A stretch of DNA of 5,196 nucleotides from Clostridia bacterium (lineage in GTDB: Bacteria > Bacillota > Clostridia > Oscillospirales > Butyricicoccaceae), in NCBI GenBank assembly GCA_017547995.1, contig JAFYNW010000209.1, positions 1 to 5,196 on the forward strand. The letters are read 5' to 3'. Each line of letters starts with the position of its first letter. Position 1 is the stretch's first letter. Made by a program: the position numbers and the translations under genes. Positions 1 through 5,196 of this stretch are shown here, in pieces. The notes below the pieces were generated by a model. It was given only the letters and a program-made list of their open reading frames with translations, did not search any database and was not told the origin of the DNA.

Positions 1-543
1 CTTGAGCTTGTGTTCAAGGCTTGCCCAGAAATCCATAGCAATAGTTCTGAACTGCACCTCCACCTTCATATACTTCTTCTTGTTTGAAAGGAAGATAGGA
101 ATTTCAAGAATAACGTGAAGGCTTCTATAGCCGTTTGGCTTCGGATTTGCGATATAGTCCTTGACTTCACACACCTTGATATCGTCCTGCGCCATAAGAC
201 TTTCAGCAAGCATATAGATATCGCTTGGGAATGAGCAGATTACACGCACGCCTGCAATATCGAAAATATTGTTTTCAATGCACTCGACAGTCGGTTCAAG
301 TCCCTTGCGCTTCATCTTATTTACAATGCTGATAGGACTCTTGAGTCTGCACTTGATAGATTCAAATGGATTTCTGCTTGTCTGCAAGGAAAGCTCAGCA
401 TTGAGAACCTCGAGCTTTGTCTGCACTTCAAGCATAGCGCATCTGTAATAGGTCATCAGCTCTGTAAACGGTCTTACTCTGTCGAGAATATCTTCCGGAT
501 GGTCAGTATCAAAAAGCTGTTCAAGTACCATTTCTTTTTCCAT
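1..543 (-). CDS. Small alarmone synthetase (GTP pyrophosphokinase family), 3' end cut by window edge
   Basis: This protein should transfer pyrophosphate from ATP to the 3' OH of GDP or GTP, making the stringent-response alarmone (p)ppGpp in the cytoplasm. The frame is open from ATG at 543 to base 1, giving 181 codons. The synthetase (RelA/SpoT-like) domain shows in order: RLKSPISIVNKMKRKG (residues 66-81, the basic ATP-binding region), DIAGVRVIC (95-103, with the expected metal-binding Asp95), NPKPNGYRSLH (133-143, with the guanine-stacking Tyr139), and VEVQFRT (161-167, with Glu162). There is no hydrolase domain ahead of it, since the synthetase fold begins within about 30-60 residues of the start. 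This makes it a single-domain RelQ/RelP-type enzyme and not a long Rel. The start is supported by AGGAGT at 548-553, four bases upstream. Family members are usually about 210-260 aa, so some 30-80 C-terminal residues lie outside. I cannot tell RelQ from RelP here, so no symbol is given. It is divergent from recG. Confidence 0.93.
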   Translation of the reverse strand, partial: MEKEMVLEQLFDTDHPEDILDRVRPFTELMTYYRCAMLEVQTKLEVLNAELSLQTSRNPFESIKCRLKSPISIVNKMKRKGLEPTVECIENNIFDIAGVRVICSFPSDIYMLAESLMAQDDIKVCEVKDYIANPKPNGYRSLHVILEIPIFLSNKKKYMKVEVQFRTIAMDFWASLEHKLK

Positions 544-565
544 AGTAACTCCTTTTATTTTTGTC

Positions 566-594
566 AGTCATATTCAACCACAATTTTGTGTCAA
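566..594 (-). promoter_or_regulatory. Candidate promoter of the alarmone synthetase gene
   Basis: Read on the minus strand, a perfect TTGACA -35 box lies at 594-589. A weaker -10 box TATGAC (572-567, four of six consensus bases) follows after a 16-base spacer. Transcription would start near 560, leaving a leader of about 17 bases that just includes the AGGAGT site at 548-553. A second candidate further upstream is TTGAAG (653-648), 17 bases, TAGAAT (630-625), which would give a leader of about 75 bases. The sequence alone does not decide which is used; both may be. Confidence 0.45.
579..590. repeat. Short palindrome in the alarmone gene promoter spacer
   Basis: CACAA-TT-TTGTG is an inverted repeat with perfect 5-bp arms and a 2-base centre. 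It overlaps the last two bases of the TTGACA -35 box of the alarmone synthetase promoter and runs into the spacer, where a repressor could block RNA polymerase. In an AT-rich region a 5-bp palindrome can arise by chance, so its role as an operator is only a possibility. Confidence 0.25.
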
Positions 595-671
595 TTTTCT
601 GTCTTTTTTATAAACTATATAAATATTCTATCATATTCTCTTACAAACTTCAATCCTGATGATTTTCATTA

Positions 672-710
672 TTGATTATTTTTGATTTTTAATGTATGAT
701 ATATTATAGT
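672..710 (+). promoter_or_regulatory. Promoter(s) of the recG-rsmI unit, two registers 10 bp apart
   Basis: The best match is TTGATT (672-677), a 17-base spacer, and TATGAT (695-700), predicting a start near 707. A second complete match, TTGATT (682-687), 17 bases, TATAGT (705-710), is displaced by exactly 10 bp. It would start near 717, right at the edge of the ribosome binding site (719-727). Both have sigma-A-like boxes. The first leaves a leader of about 27 bases and is the more likely to be productive. The region upstream of 672 is also AT-rich, but no distinct activator site can be seen. Confidence 0.6.
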
Positions 711-733
711 ATATTGCGAAAGGAGGTCTTTAT

Positions 734-2776
734 ATGCTCAACACTTCAATTTCCACGCTGAAAGGTGTCGGCAAAGTGCGCCAGAATGCACTTCATAACG
801 TTGGTATAGATACGCTTGGTGACCTTCTCGCATACTATCCAAGAGCCTACGAAGACAGAACTAAGTTTTATACTTTGGATGACTTTCCCGAAGATACTGC
901 GATATGCTTCAGAGCGACAGTCGGCACATCTGTAAAGACAACTATTATTCGCAAGGGAATGACTATCGCAAAATGCAAGGTTTTTGATGAGTACGATACT
1001 GTTGACATCACCTTTTTCAACAGACGCTTCCTTGAGAAGCAGCTTTTCGTCGGCAAGGAATATATTTTCTATGGAAAAATCACTTCCTTCCGCGGAAAAT
1101 ATCATATGCAGAATCCCGAATTTGAGGCTGTCGGCAAATCAAAAATTTCCGGCAAGATTTTGCCGATTTATCCCCTCACAGAAGGCATCACACGCAATTT
1201 CCTGATAAATTCCATGGCACTCACTTTGGCACAGATTAAGGAAATCCCTGATTATATGCCAGAAAGTATCGTAAAGTCTTGTGGCTTTACATCATTGGAT
1301 ACAGCTATAAAAAACGTACATTTTCCTTCTTCTCCCGAGCTTTTGCAGAAGGCTGTCAATCGCCTTTGCTTCAACGAGCTTATAACCTACTCCTCTGCCC
1401 TTGCTCAGTTCAAATCTTCCATCCGTGCGCAGAATGCACCGAAGATGAAGGTCATCTCCCTCAATCCGTTTTTGGAAAATCTTCCGTTTGAGCTTACAAA
1501 CGCGCAGAAAAAGACAATCAACGATATTTTCGAAGATATGTACAGCGGTTACTCAATGAATCGTCTTGTACAGGGTGACGTAGGCTCAGGTAAGACTGTC
1601 GTTGCCGCAGCGGCAGCATATCTTTCCGCACTCAACGGATATCAGACGGCCGTAATTGCCCCTACTGAAATCCTTGCTTCGCAGCACTATAAGAACTTCA
1701 CAAAAATGTTCAGCGGCATGAACGTGCGCATTGCTTTATTGGTTGGCTCGACCGCAAAAAAAGAAAAAGAAGCGATTAAGTCCGCTTTGGCAAACGGCGA
1801 AATCGACCTCGTTATCGGCACACATGCTCTTCTTGAGGACAACGTGGTATTCAAAAATCCTGCCTTGTTCGTTGTGGATGAACAACACCGTTTCGGTGTT
1901 GCACAGCGCTCCAAACTGAGCAAAAAAGGTCAGGGATGTCATACGCTCGTTATGTCAGCCACACCTATTCCACGAACTCTTACCCTTATCATTTACGGCG
2001 AGCTTGACGTTTCGATTATTGATGAATTGCCTCCAGGCAGACAAAAAATCGATACGTTTTTCGTAAATACCGGCTATGATAAGCGGCTGTATGCTTTTAT
2101 AAATAAACTCATTTCCGAAGGCTCACAGGCCTACGTGGTCTGCCCTCTCGCTCTCGAAAGCGAAGAATCTGACCTTGCAAGTGCAGAAGAATATGCATCC
2201 TTCCTGCAACGCGAGATTTTCCCTCAGCTTTCTGTGGCTATGCTTCACGGTAAGCTTAAAGCCAAAGAAAAGCAGGCTATTATGGAGCGATTCAAAAACA
2301 AAGAAATAGATATTCTTGTTTCAACTACTGTCGTTGAAGTTGGTGTCGACGTCCCTAATGCAACTCTTATGGTTGTACGAAATGCCGAGCGCTTTGGTCT
2401 TTCACAGCTTCATCAGTTGAGAGGCCGTGTCGGACGCGGTAGTGAAAAATCCTACTGTATTCTCGTCAGCGACACCTCCAATTCCGACACAAAGGAACGT
2501 CTTAATATAATGACCAAGACGTCAGACGGCTTTAAAATTGCTCAGGAAGACCTTCGTCTTCGCGGTCCAGGTGACTTTTTCGGTATGGCACAGCACGGAT
2601 TGCCTAAATATAATTCCATCGTCAACCATGCTGATATGCGTACGGTTGAATGTGCAAAGGCTGTTTCCGAAAAGATAATTGCGGATGACCCTGAATTGAA
2701 AAAGCCTGAGAATCAGTGGCTTTATAAAAAAGTACATCAATTACGAAATAAACTTGGCGACACCAAGCTTAATTAA
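734..2776 (+). CDS. recG: ATP-dependent DNA helicase RecG
   Basis: RecG is a double-stranded DNA translocase that regresses stalled replication forks and processes Holliday junctions and other branched DNA in recombination and repair. At 680 aa it has the usual Firmicutes length. The N-terminal wedge domain, with its OB-fold that grips branched DNA, spans roughly residues 1-240. The superfamily 2 helicase core follows: Walker A GDVGSGKT (281-288), DEQH box (382-385) followed by RFG, motif III SATPIPRT (408-415), motif V STTVVEVGVDVP (530-541) and motif VI QLRGRVGRG (561-569). The C-terminal stretch around DLRLRGPGDFFG (606-617) is the conserved TRG-type region that couples ATP use to translocation. 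All motifs look intact. The start at 734 is fixed by an excellent AAAGGAGGT (719-727) six bases upstream. It is the first gene of a unit with rsmI, whose start follows its stop by 9 bases. Confidence 0.98.
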   Translation: MLNTSISTLKGVGKVRQNALHNVGIDTLGDLLAYYPRAYEDRTKFYTLDDFPEDTAICFRATVGTSVKTTIIRKGMTIAKCKVFDEYDTVDITFFNRRFLEKQLFVGKEYIFYGKITSFRGKYHMQNPEFEAVGKSKISGKILPIYPLTEGITRNFLINSMALTLAQIKEIPDYMPESIVKSCGFTSLDTAIKNVHFPSSPELLQKAVNRLCFNELITYSSALAQFKSSIRAQNAPKMKVISLNPFLENLPFELTNAQKKTINDIFEDMYSGYSMNRLVQGDVGSGKTVVAAAAAYLSALNGYQTAVIAPTEILASQHYKNFTKMFSGMNVRIALLVGSTAKKEKEAIKSALANGEIDLVIGTHALLEDNVVFKNPALFVVDEQHRFGVAQRSKLSKKGQGCHTLVMSATPIPRTLTLIIYGELDVSIIDELPPGRQKIDTFFVNTGYDKRLYAFINKLISEGSQAYVVCPLALESEESDLASAEEYASFLQREIFPQLSVAMLHGKLKAKEKQAIMERFKNKEIDILVSTTVVEVGVDVPNATLMVVRNAERFGLSQLHQLRGRVGRGSEKSYCILVSDTSNSDTKERLNIMTKTSDGFKIAQEDLRLRGPGDFFGMAQHGLPKYNSIVNHADMRTVECAKAVSEKIIADDPELKKPENQWLYKKVHQLRNKLGDTKLN

Positions 2777-2785
2777 GGAGGCTAT

Positions 2786-3607
2786 ATGGCTAAATTATAT
2801 ATCGTCGGTACTCCTATCGGCAACCTTGGAGATATATCGACACGTTGTCTTGAAACTCTCGCTTCTGTCGATTTTATCGCTTGTGAAGATACACGCGTTA
2901 CTTCCAAGCTTCTCGCACGCTATGACATAAAGAAACCGCTTATCAGCTATTACGAGCACAACCGCGCTGAAAAGGGTCAGTACATTGCGTCCCGAATCGC
3001 TGCAGGTGAAAATTGCGCGCTTGTAACGGATGCAGGCACTCCTGCTATTTCCGACCCGGGCACAGACCTTGTAAAGATTTGTCAGGAGCACGAGCTTGAC
3101 GTTGTTGCTGTGCCAGGCCCAAGCGCTGTTATCTCCGCCCTCTCCATCTCCGGTATGGATTGCGGACGCTTCTGCTTTGAAGGCTTTCTCTCCGTAAATA
3201 ACAAAAGCCGCAGAGAGCATCTCGAGGATATCAAGGATGAAAAGCGCACAATGGTATTTTACGAAGCGCCTCACAAGCTTCTCCGCACTCTCAAGGATTT
3301 CTACGCAACACTCGGTGACCGTGAAATTGCACTCTGCCGTGAAATCACAAAAATCCACGAAGAAGTCTTTAAAACAACACTCTGTAAAGCTGTTGAACAT
3401 TACGAAGAAAATCCTCCTAAGGGCGAGTTTGTTCTCATCATTGCGGGCAAATCCGAGGATGAAACTGAAGAAGTTGAGGTTGATGGCATTGCTCTTGTCA
3501 ACGCACTCGTCGAAGAAGGTATGTCTACACGCGATGCAGTAAAGCAGATTGCAAAGCAGTATAATCTCAACAAAAATCAGCTTTATAAGGACGTAACTTC
3601 ACAATAA
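2786..3607 (+). CDS. rsmI: 16S rRNA (cytidine(1402)-2'-O)-methyltransferase RsmI
   Basis: RsmI uses S-adenosylmethionine to methylate the ribose 2' OH of C1402 in 16S rRNA, in the P-site part of the decoding centre. The base of the same nucleotide is modified by RsmH, which is not in this window. The 273-aa protein has normal family length and the tetrapyrrole-methylase-like fold: VGTPIGNLGD (7-16), CEDTR (33-37), TDAGTPAISDPG (81-92, SAM-binding glycine-rich loop), VPGPSA (109-114), FYEAPHK (158-164), REITKIHEE (185-193) and KGEFVL (212-217). A small helical C-terminal domain, STRDAVKQIAKQYNLNKNQLYK (split as 247-257 and 258-268), matches the HTH-like tail of RsmI. The start is set by AAGGAGG (2775-2781), which overlaps the recG stop codon by two bases. 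The 9-base gap makes cotranscription with recG, and possibly translational coupling, very likely. No strong terminator is visible after it. Confidence 0.97.
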   Translation: MAKLYIVGTPIGNLGDISTRCLETLASVDFIACEDTRVTSKLLARYDIKKPLISYYEHNRAEKGQYIASRIAAGENCALVTDAGTPAISDPGTDLVKICQEHELDVVAVPGPSAVISALSISGMDCGRFCFEGFLSVNNKSRREHLEDIKDEKRTMVFYEAPHKLLRTLKDFYATLGDREIALCREITKIHEEVFKTTLCKAVEHYEENPPKGEFVLIIAGKSEDETEEVEVDGIALVNALVEEGMSTRDAVKQIAKQYNLNKNQLYKDVTSQ

Positions 3608-3611
3608 TCAA

Positions 3612-3640
3612 TTGCAATTATTCTTTATATGTGTTATTAT
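3612..3640 (+). promoter_or_regulatory. Extended -10 promoter of pepT
   Basis: TTGCAA (3612-3617), a 17-base spacer, and TATTAT (3635-3640) with an upstream TG at 3632-3633 (TGTTATTAT, the extended -10 form) make a strong sigma-A-type promoter. It begins only five bases after the rsmI stop. The start would be near 3647, giving a leader of about 31 bases. Because no terminator is seen between rsmI and pepT, pepT may also receive read-through from the recG promoter. Confidence 0.7.
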
Positions 3641-3646
3641 ATAGTC

Positions 3647-3661
3647 ATAAAATAATTTTAT
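3647..3661. repeat. AT-only palindrome in the pepT leader
   Basis: ATAAAAT-A-ATTTTAT has perfect 7-bp arms around a single central base. It sits at the predicted transcription start and ends three bases before the AAGGAGA ribosome binding site (3665-3671). Its arms are all A-T, so it would be a weak RNA hairpin. It could be an operator for a dimeric regulator, or chance in an AT-rich gap. Confidence 0.3.
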
Positions 3662-3677
3662 CATAAGGAGAACTTTT

Positions 3678-4904
3678 ATGAAAACAGTAGTAGATCGTTT
3701 CATTGAGTACATCAAGATTGAAACAACTTCCTATCCTGAAATCGAAGGCAATCCATGCCCATCTTCCGCTATGCAGATGGACTTCGCTCACTTTATGGCT
3801 GACGAAATGAAGGCTATCGGTATCGAAGAAGTTGAAGTTGATGAATTTGGTTTTGTATTCGGTACAATTCCTGCAACAGTTGAAGGCGACGTTCCTGTTG
3901 TTGCTCTTCTCGCTCACATGGACACAATTTCTGACATTTCCGGTAAGGATATCAAGCCTTCCATCGTTCACTACGAAGGCGGCGACGTTGTTCTCAACGA
4001 AGAACTCGGCATCGTTATGGAAGAAAAGATGTTCCCATTCATGAAGAATTACGTTGGTCAGGACCTCATCGTAACAGATGGTACAACACTCCTCGGTGCT
4101 GACGACAAGGCTGGTATCGTTGAAATCTTCGCTCTCGCAGAAAAGCTTCTCGCTGATAAGTCTATCCCACATGGTAAGATCAGAGTTTGCCTCACACCTG
4201 ACGAAGAAATCGGCACAGGTATCCTCAACTGCAACGTTGAAAAGCTCGGTGCACAGTTCGGTTACACAATCGACGGCGGTGCTGTAGGCGGTCTTGAATA
4301 CGAAAACTTCAACGCAGCTTCTGCTAAGGTTATCGTAAACGGCTCCAACATCCACCCTGGTTCTTCCAAGAACAAGATGAAGAACTCTCTCCATATTGCT
4401 ATGGAATTCCACGGCATGCTCCCTCCATACGAACAGCCTGCTAACACAGAAGGCTACGAAGGCTTCTCCCACCTCAACCTTATGTCCGGTGGCGTAGAAA
4501 AGACAACTATGGACTACATCATCCGTGACCACGATGCGGCTAAGTTCGAGATCAAGAAGGCTCGCTTTGAAAAGATCGCTGCTTACCTCAACGAAAAGTA
4601 CGGCGAAGGCACAATCGACCTCAGACTTGCTGATTCTTACAGAAATATGCGTGAAGTTGTTGAACCATATATGTTCCTCATCGACTACGCTAAGGAATCC
4701 TTCTCCGACAACGGCGTAACTCCTGTTGTTTCTGCTATCCGCGGCGGTACAGACGGCGCTCGTCTTTCCTATATGGGTCTCCCATGTCCTAACCTCTCCA
4801 CAGGTGGTCATAACGCTCATGGTAAGTACGAATTCGTTCCTGTTCAGTCCCTCGAAAAGATGGTAGACGTTCTCGTAACACTCGTTCAGAAGTTCGTAAA
4901 GTAA
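3678..4904 (+). CDS. pepT: Peptidase T (zinc tripeptide aminopeptidase, M20 family)
   Basis: Peptidase T is a cytoplasmic di-zinc aminopeptidase that removes the N-terminal residue from tripeptides, finishing the breakdown of imported or internal peptides. At 408 aa it has the length of the enterobacterial enzyme. Zinc-site residues expected from the family are present: His80 and Asp82 in AHMDT (79-83), bridging Asp142 in LGADDKAG (139-146), catalytic Glu176 and ligand Glu177 in TPDEEIG (173-179), Asp199 in TIDGG (197-201) and His381 in HNAHGK (378-383). NAASAKVIVNGSNIHPG (212-228) begins the lid (dimerisation) domain, and IRGGTDGARLS (354-364) and GLPCPNLSTGG (367-377) are typical of PepT. 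The start at 3678 has AAGGAGA (3665-3671) six bases upstream. It ends with tandem stop codons TAATAA. Codon use is strongly biased (almost all Lys as AAG; no TTA, CTA or TCA codon), unlike recG, which suggests high expression. Its own promoter and terminator make it a probable single-gene transcript. Confidence 0.97.
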   Translation: MKTVVDRFIEYIKIETTSYPEIEGNPCPSSAMQMDFAHFMADEMKAIGIEEVEVDEFGFVFGTIPATVEGDVPVVALLAHMDTISDISGKDIKPSIVHYEGGDVVLNEELGIVMEEKMFPFMKNYVGQDLIVTDGTTLLGADDKAGIVEIFALAEKLLADKSIPHGKIRVCLTPDEEIGTGILNCNVEKLGAQFGYTIDGGAVGGLEYENFNAASAKVIVNGSNIHPGSSKNKMKNSLHIAMEFHGMLPPYEQPANTEGYEGFSHLNLMSGGVEKTTMDYIIRDHDAAKFEIKKARFEKIAAYLNEKYGEGTIDLRLADSYRNMREVVEPYMFLIDYAKESFSDNGVTPVVSAIRGGTDGARLSYMGLPCPNLSTGGHNAHGKYEFVPVQSLEKMVDVLVTLVQKFVK

Positions 4905-4919
4905 TAAATACATAATTAT

Positions 4920-4949
4920 AAAAGGCAGTTCGTAACGAACTGCCTTTTT
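4920..4949 (+). terminator. Rho-independent terminator of pepT, probably bidirectional
   Basis: A perfect stem of 12 bp (AAAGGCAGTTCG, 4921-4932, pairing with 4936-4947) closes a TAA triloop. A further A-T pair (4920 with 4948) makes 13. The T run at 4945-4949 gives the U-tract on the plus strand, 16 bases after the pepT stop. On the minus strand the same hairpin is followed by TTTTATAA, so it can also stop transcription of the convergent gene, whose stop codon lies at its edge (4948-4950). Confidence 0.93.
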
Positions 4950-5196
4950 ATTTCATCTCTATAGTTATATCAGGGATATCCCACACGGAATAATTACGCC
5001 AGTAGAGTTCAGATGATACTGTCAGATTTGTCGTTCCATTTGAGAAAATATATCCGCTTCCCGCCTGCTCAATCAACTCTGCATCGTATTTTTCAAGCAT
5101 TATAGCTTTGACAGGTGCAATATTGCCAACCTTTGTCAGGTATATGCCCTCTGAAACCTTGACTATCGGATTTTCCTCACTTATCTTTACCATAGC
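4948..5196 (-). CDS. C-terminal part of an unrecognised protein, 5' end outside window
   Basis: A minus-strand frame is open from the window's right edge to the TAA at 4950-4948, showing the last 82 residues of a protein. An ATG occurs at 5193, but the frame continues upstream of it (GCT) and only three bases are visible there, so no ribosome binding site can be judged; it is more likely an internal Met. I do not recognise the family. The visible part is soluble-looking, with alternating hydrophobic residues suggesting beta strands (for example GIYLTKVGNIAPVKAIML) and an aromatic-rich end, ELYWRNYSVWDIPDI. There is no transmembrane segment. It converges on pepT and shares its terminator. That it is a real gene is supported by the stop falling exactly at the terminator and by the sensible protein composition; its role is unknown. 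Confidence 0.7.
   Translation of the reverse strand, partial: AMVKISEENPIVKVSEGIYLTKVGNIAPVKAIMLEKYDAELIEQAGSGYIFSNGTTNLTVSSELYWRNYSVWDIPDITIEMK

Noticed and set aside
544..733. Riboswitch, T-box or small RNA in the divergent intergenic region
   Set aside because: The region is very AT-rich with no stable GC-containing stems, no terminator/antiterminator pair and no known aptamer core that I can see; the leaders predicted are short.
746..1105. Minus-strand open frames in the 5' part of recG
   Set aside because: They overlap conserved RecG coding sequence and have no domain or independent support.
1754..1779. A-rich run in recG (seven A at 1756-1762, in frame as GCA AAA AAA GAA) that could be a -1 slippery site; a slip would reach TAA at 1777-1779
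   Set aside because: The zero frame gives a complete, normal RecG. No stimulatory hairpin is evident just downstream, and Lys/Glu-rich A runs are common in AT-rich genomes.
2795..3400. A 201-codon minus-strand open frame inside rsmI
   Set aside because: It is also in antisense codon register, inside a complete RsmI with all motifs; its product has no coherent domain, so it is a shadow of rsmI.
3605..3625. Possible terminator hairpin after rsmI (AATAAT ... ATTATT around AATTGCAATT)
   Set aside because: The stem would be almost all A-T, short and imperfect, with no T run, and it overlaps the pepT -35 box, so it does not look like an intrinsic terminator.
3645..4913. A 422-codon minus-strand open frame covering pepT
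   Set aside because: It is in exact codon register with pepT and exists because pepT has no TTA, CTA or TCA codons. Its translation is rich in Cys, Val, Phe and His with no recognisable domain, while the plus strand is a full peptidase T with all zinc ligands.
1..5196. Mobile element, CRISPR array, tRNA/rRNA gene, defence or phage module
   Set aside because: No transposase, integrase, long terminal inverted repeats, regularly spaced repeats, tRNA-like CCA-ended cloverleaf or rRNA sequence was seen; all coding space is taken by housekeeping genes and one short unknown fragment.

Overview
The window looks like an ordinary chromosomal housekeeping stretch of a low-to-moderate GC Gram-positive (Firmicutes) bacterium, most likely a clostridial or gut-type anaerobe. 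This rests on the strong AGGAGG-type ribosome binding sites before every complete gene, AT-rich intergenic regions with sigma-A-like promoters, a RecG of Firmicutes length (680 aa), and a small alarmone synthetase of the Firmicutes type. The assignment to a group is inference; no rRNA or lineage marker is present.

Layout, left to right. Positions 1-543 (minus) hold the first 181 codons of a small (p)ppGpp synthetase, cut by the window's left edge. Positions 544-733 are a divergent, AT-rich intergenic region with promoters for both sides. Positions 734-3607 (plus) are a tight two-gene unit: recG (branched-DNA helicase), then after 9 bases rsmI (16S rRNA C1402 2'-O-methyltransferase). A 70-base gap carries a very good extended -10 promoter for pepT (3678-4904, plus), a zinc tripeptidase whose codon use is strongly biased and which is probably highly expressed. 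A 13-bp-stem terminator (about 4920-4949) follows and is shared with a convergent gene on the minus strand (4948-5196), of which only the last 82 codons are visible and whose function I do not recognise.

The genes serve separate jobs: stringent-response signalling, replication and recombination repair, ribosome decoding-centre modification, and peptide turnover. All three complete proteins keep the motifs expected for activity. No mobile element, CRISPR array, tRNA or rRNA gene, phage gene or defence cassette is visible. I found no convincing new biological system. The points worth a second look are regulatory and compositional: two overlapping recG promoter registers offset by exactly 10 bp, small palindromes in the promoter and leader regions of the alarmone gene and pepT, and the total absence of three codons in pepT, which creates a gene-length antisense open frame.
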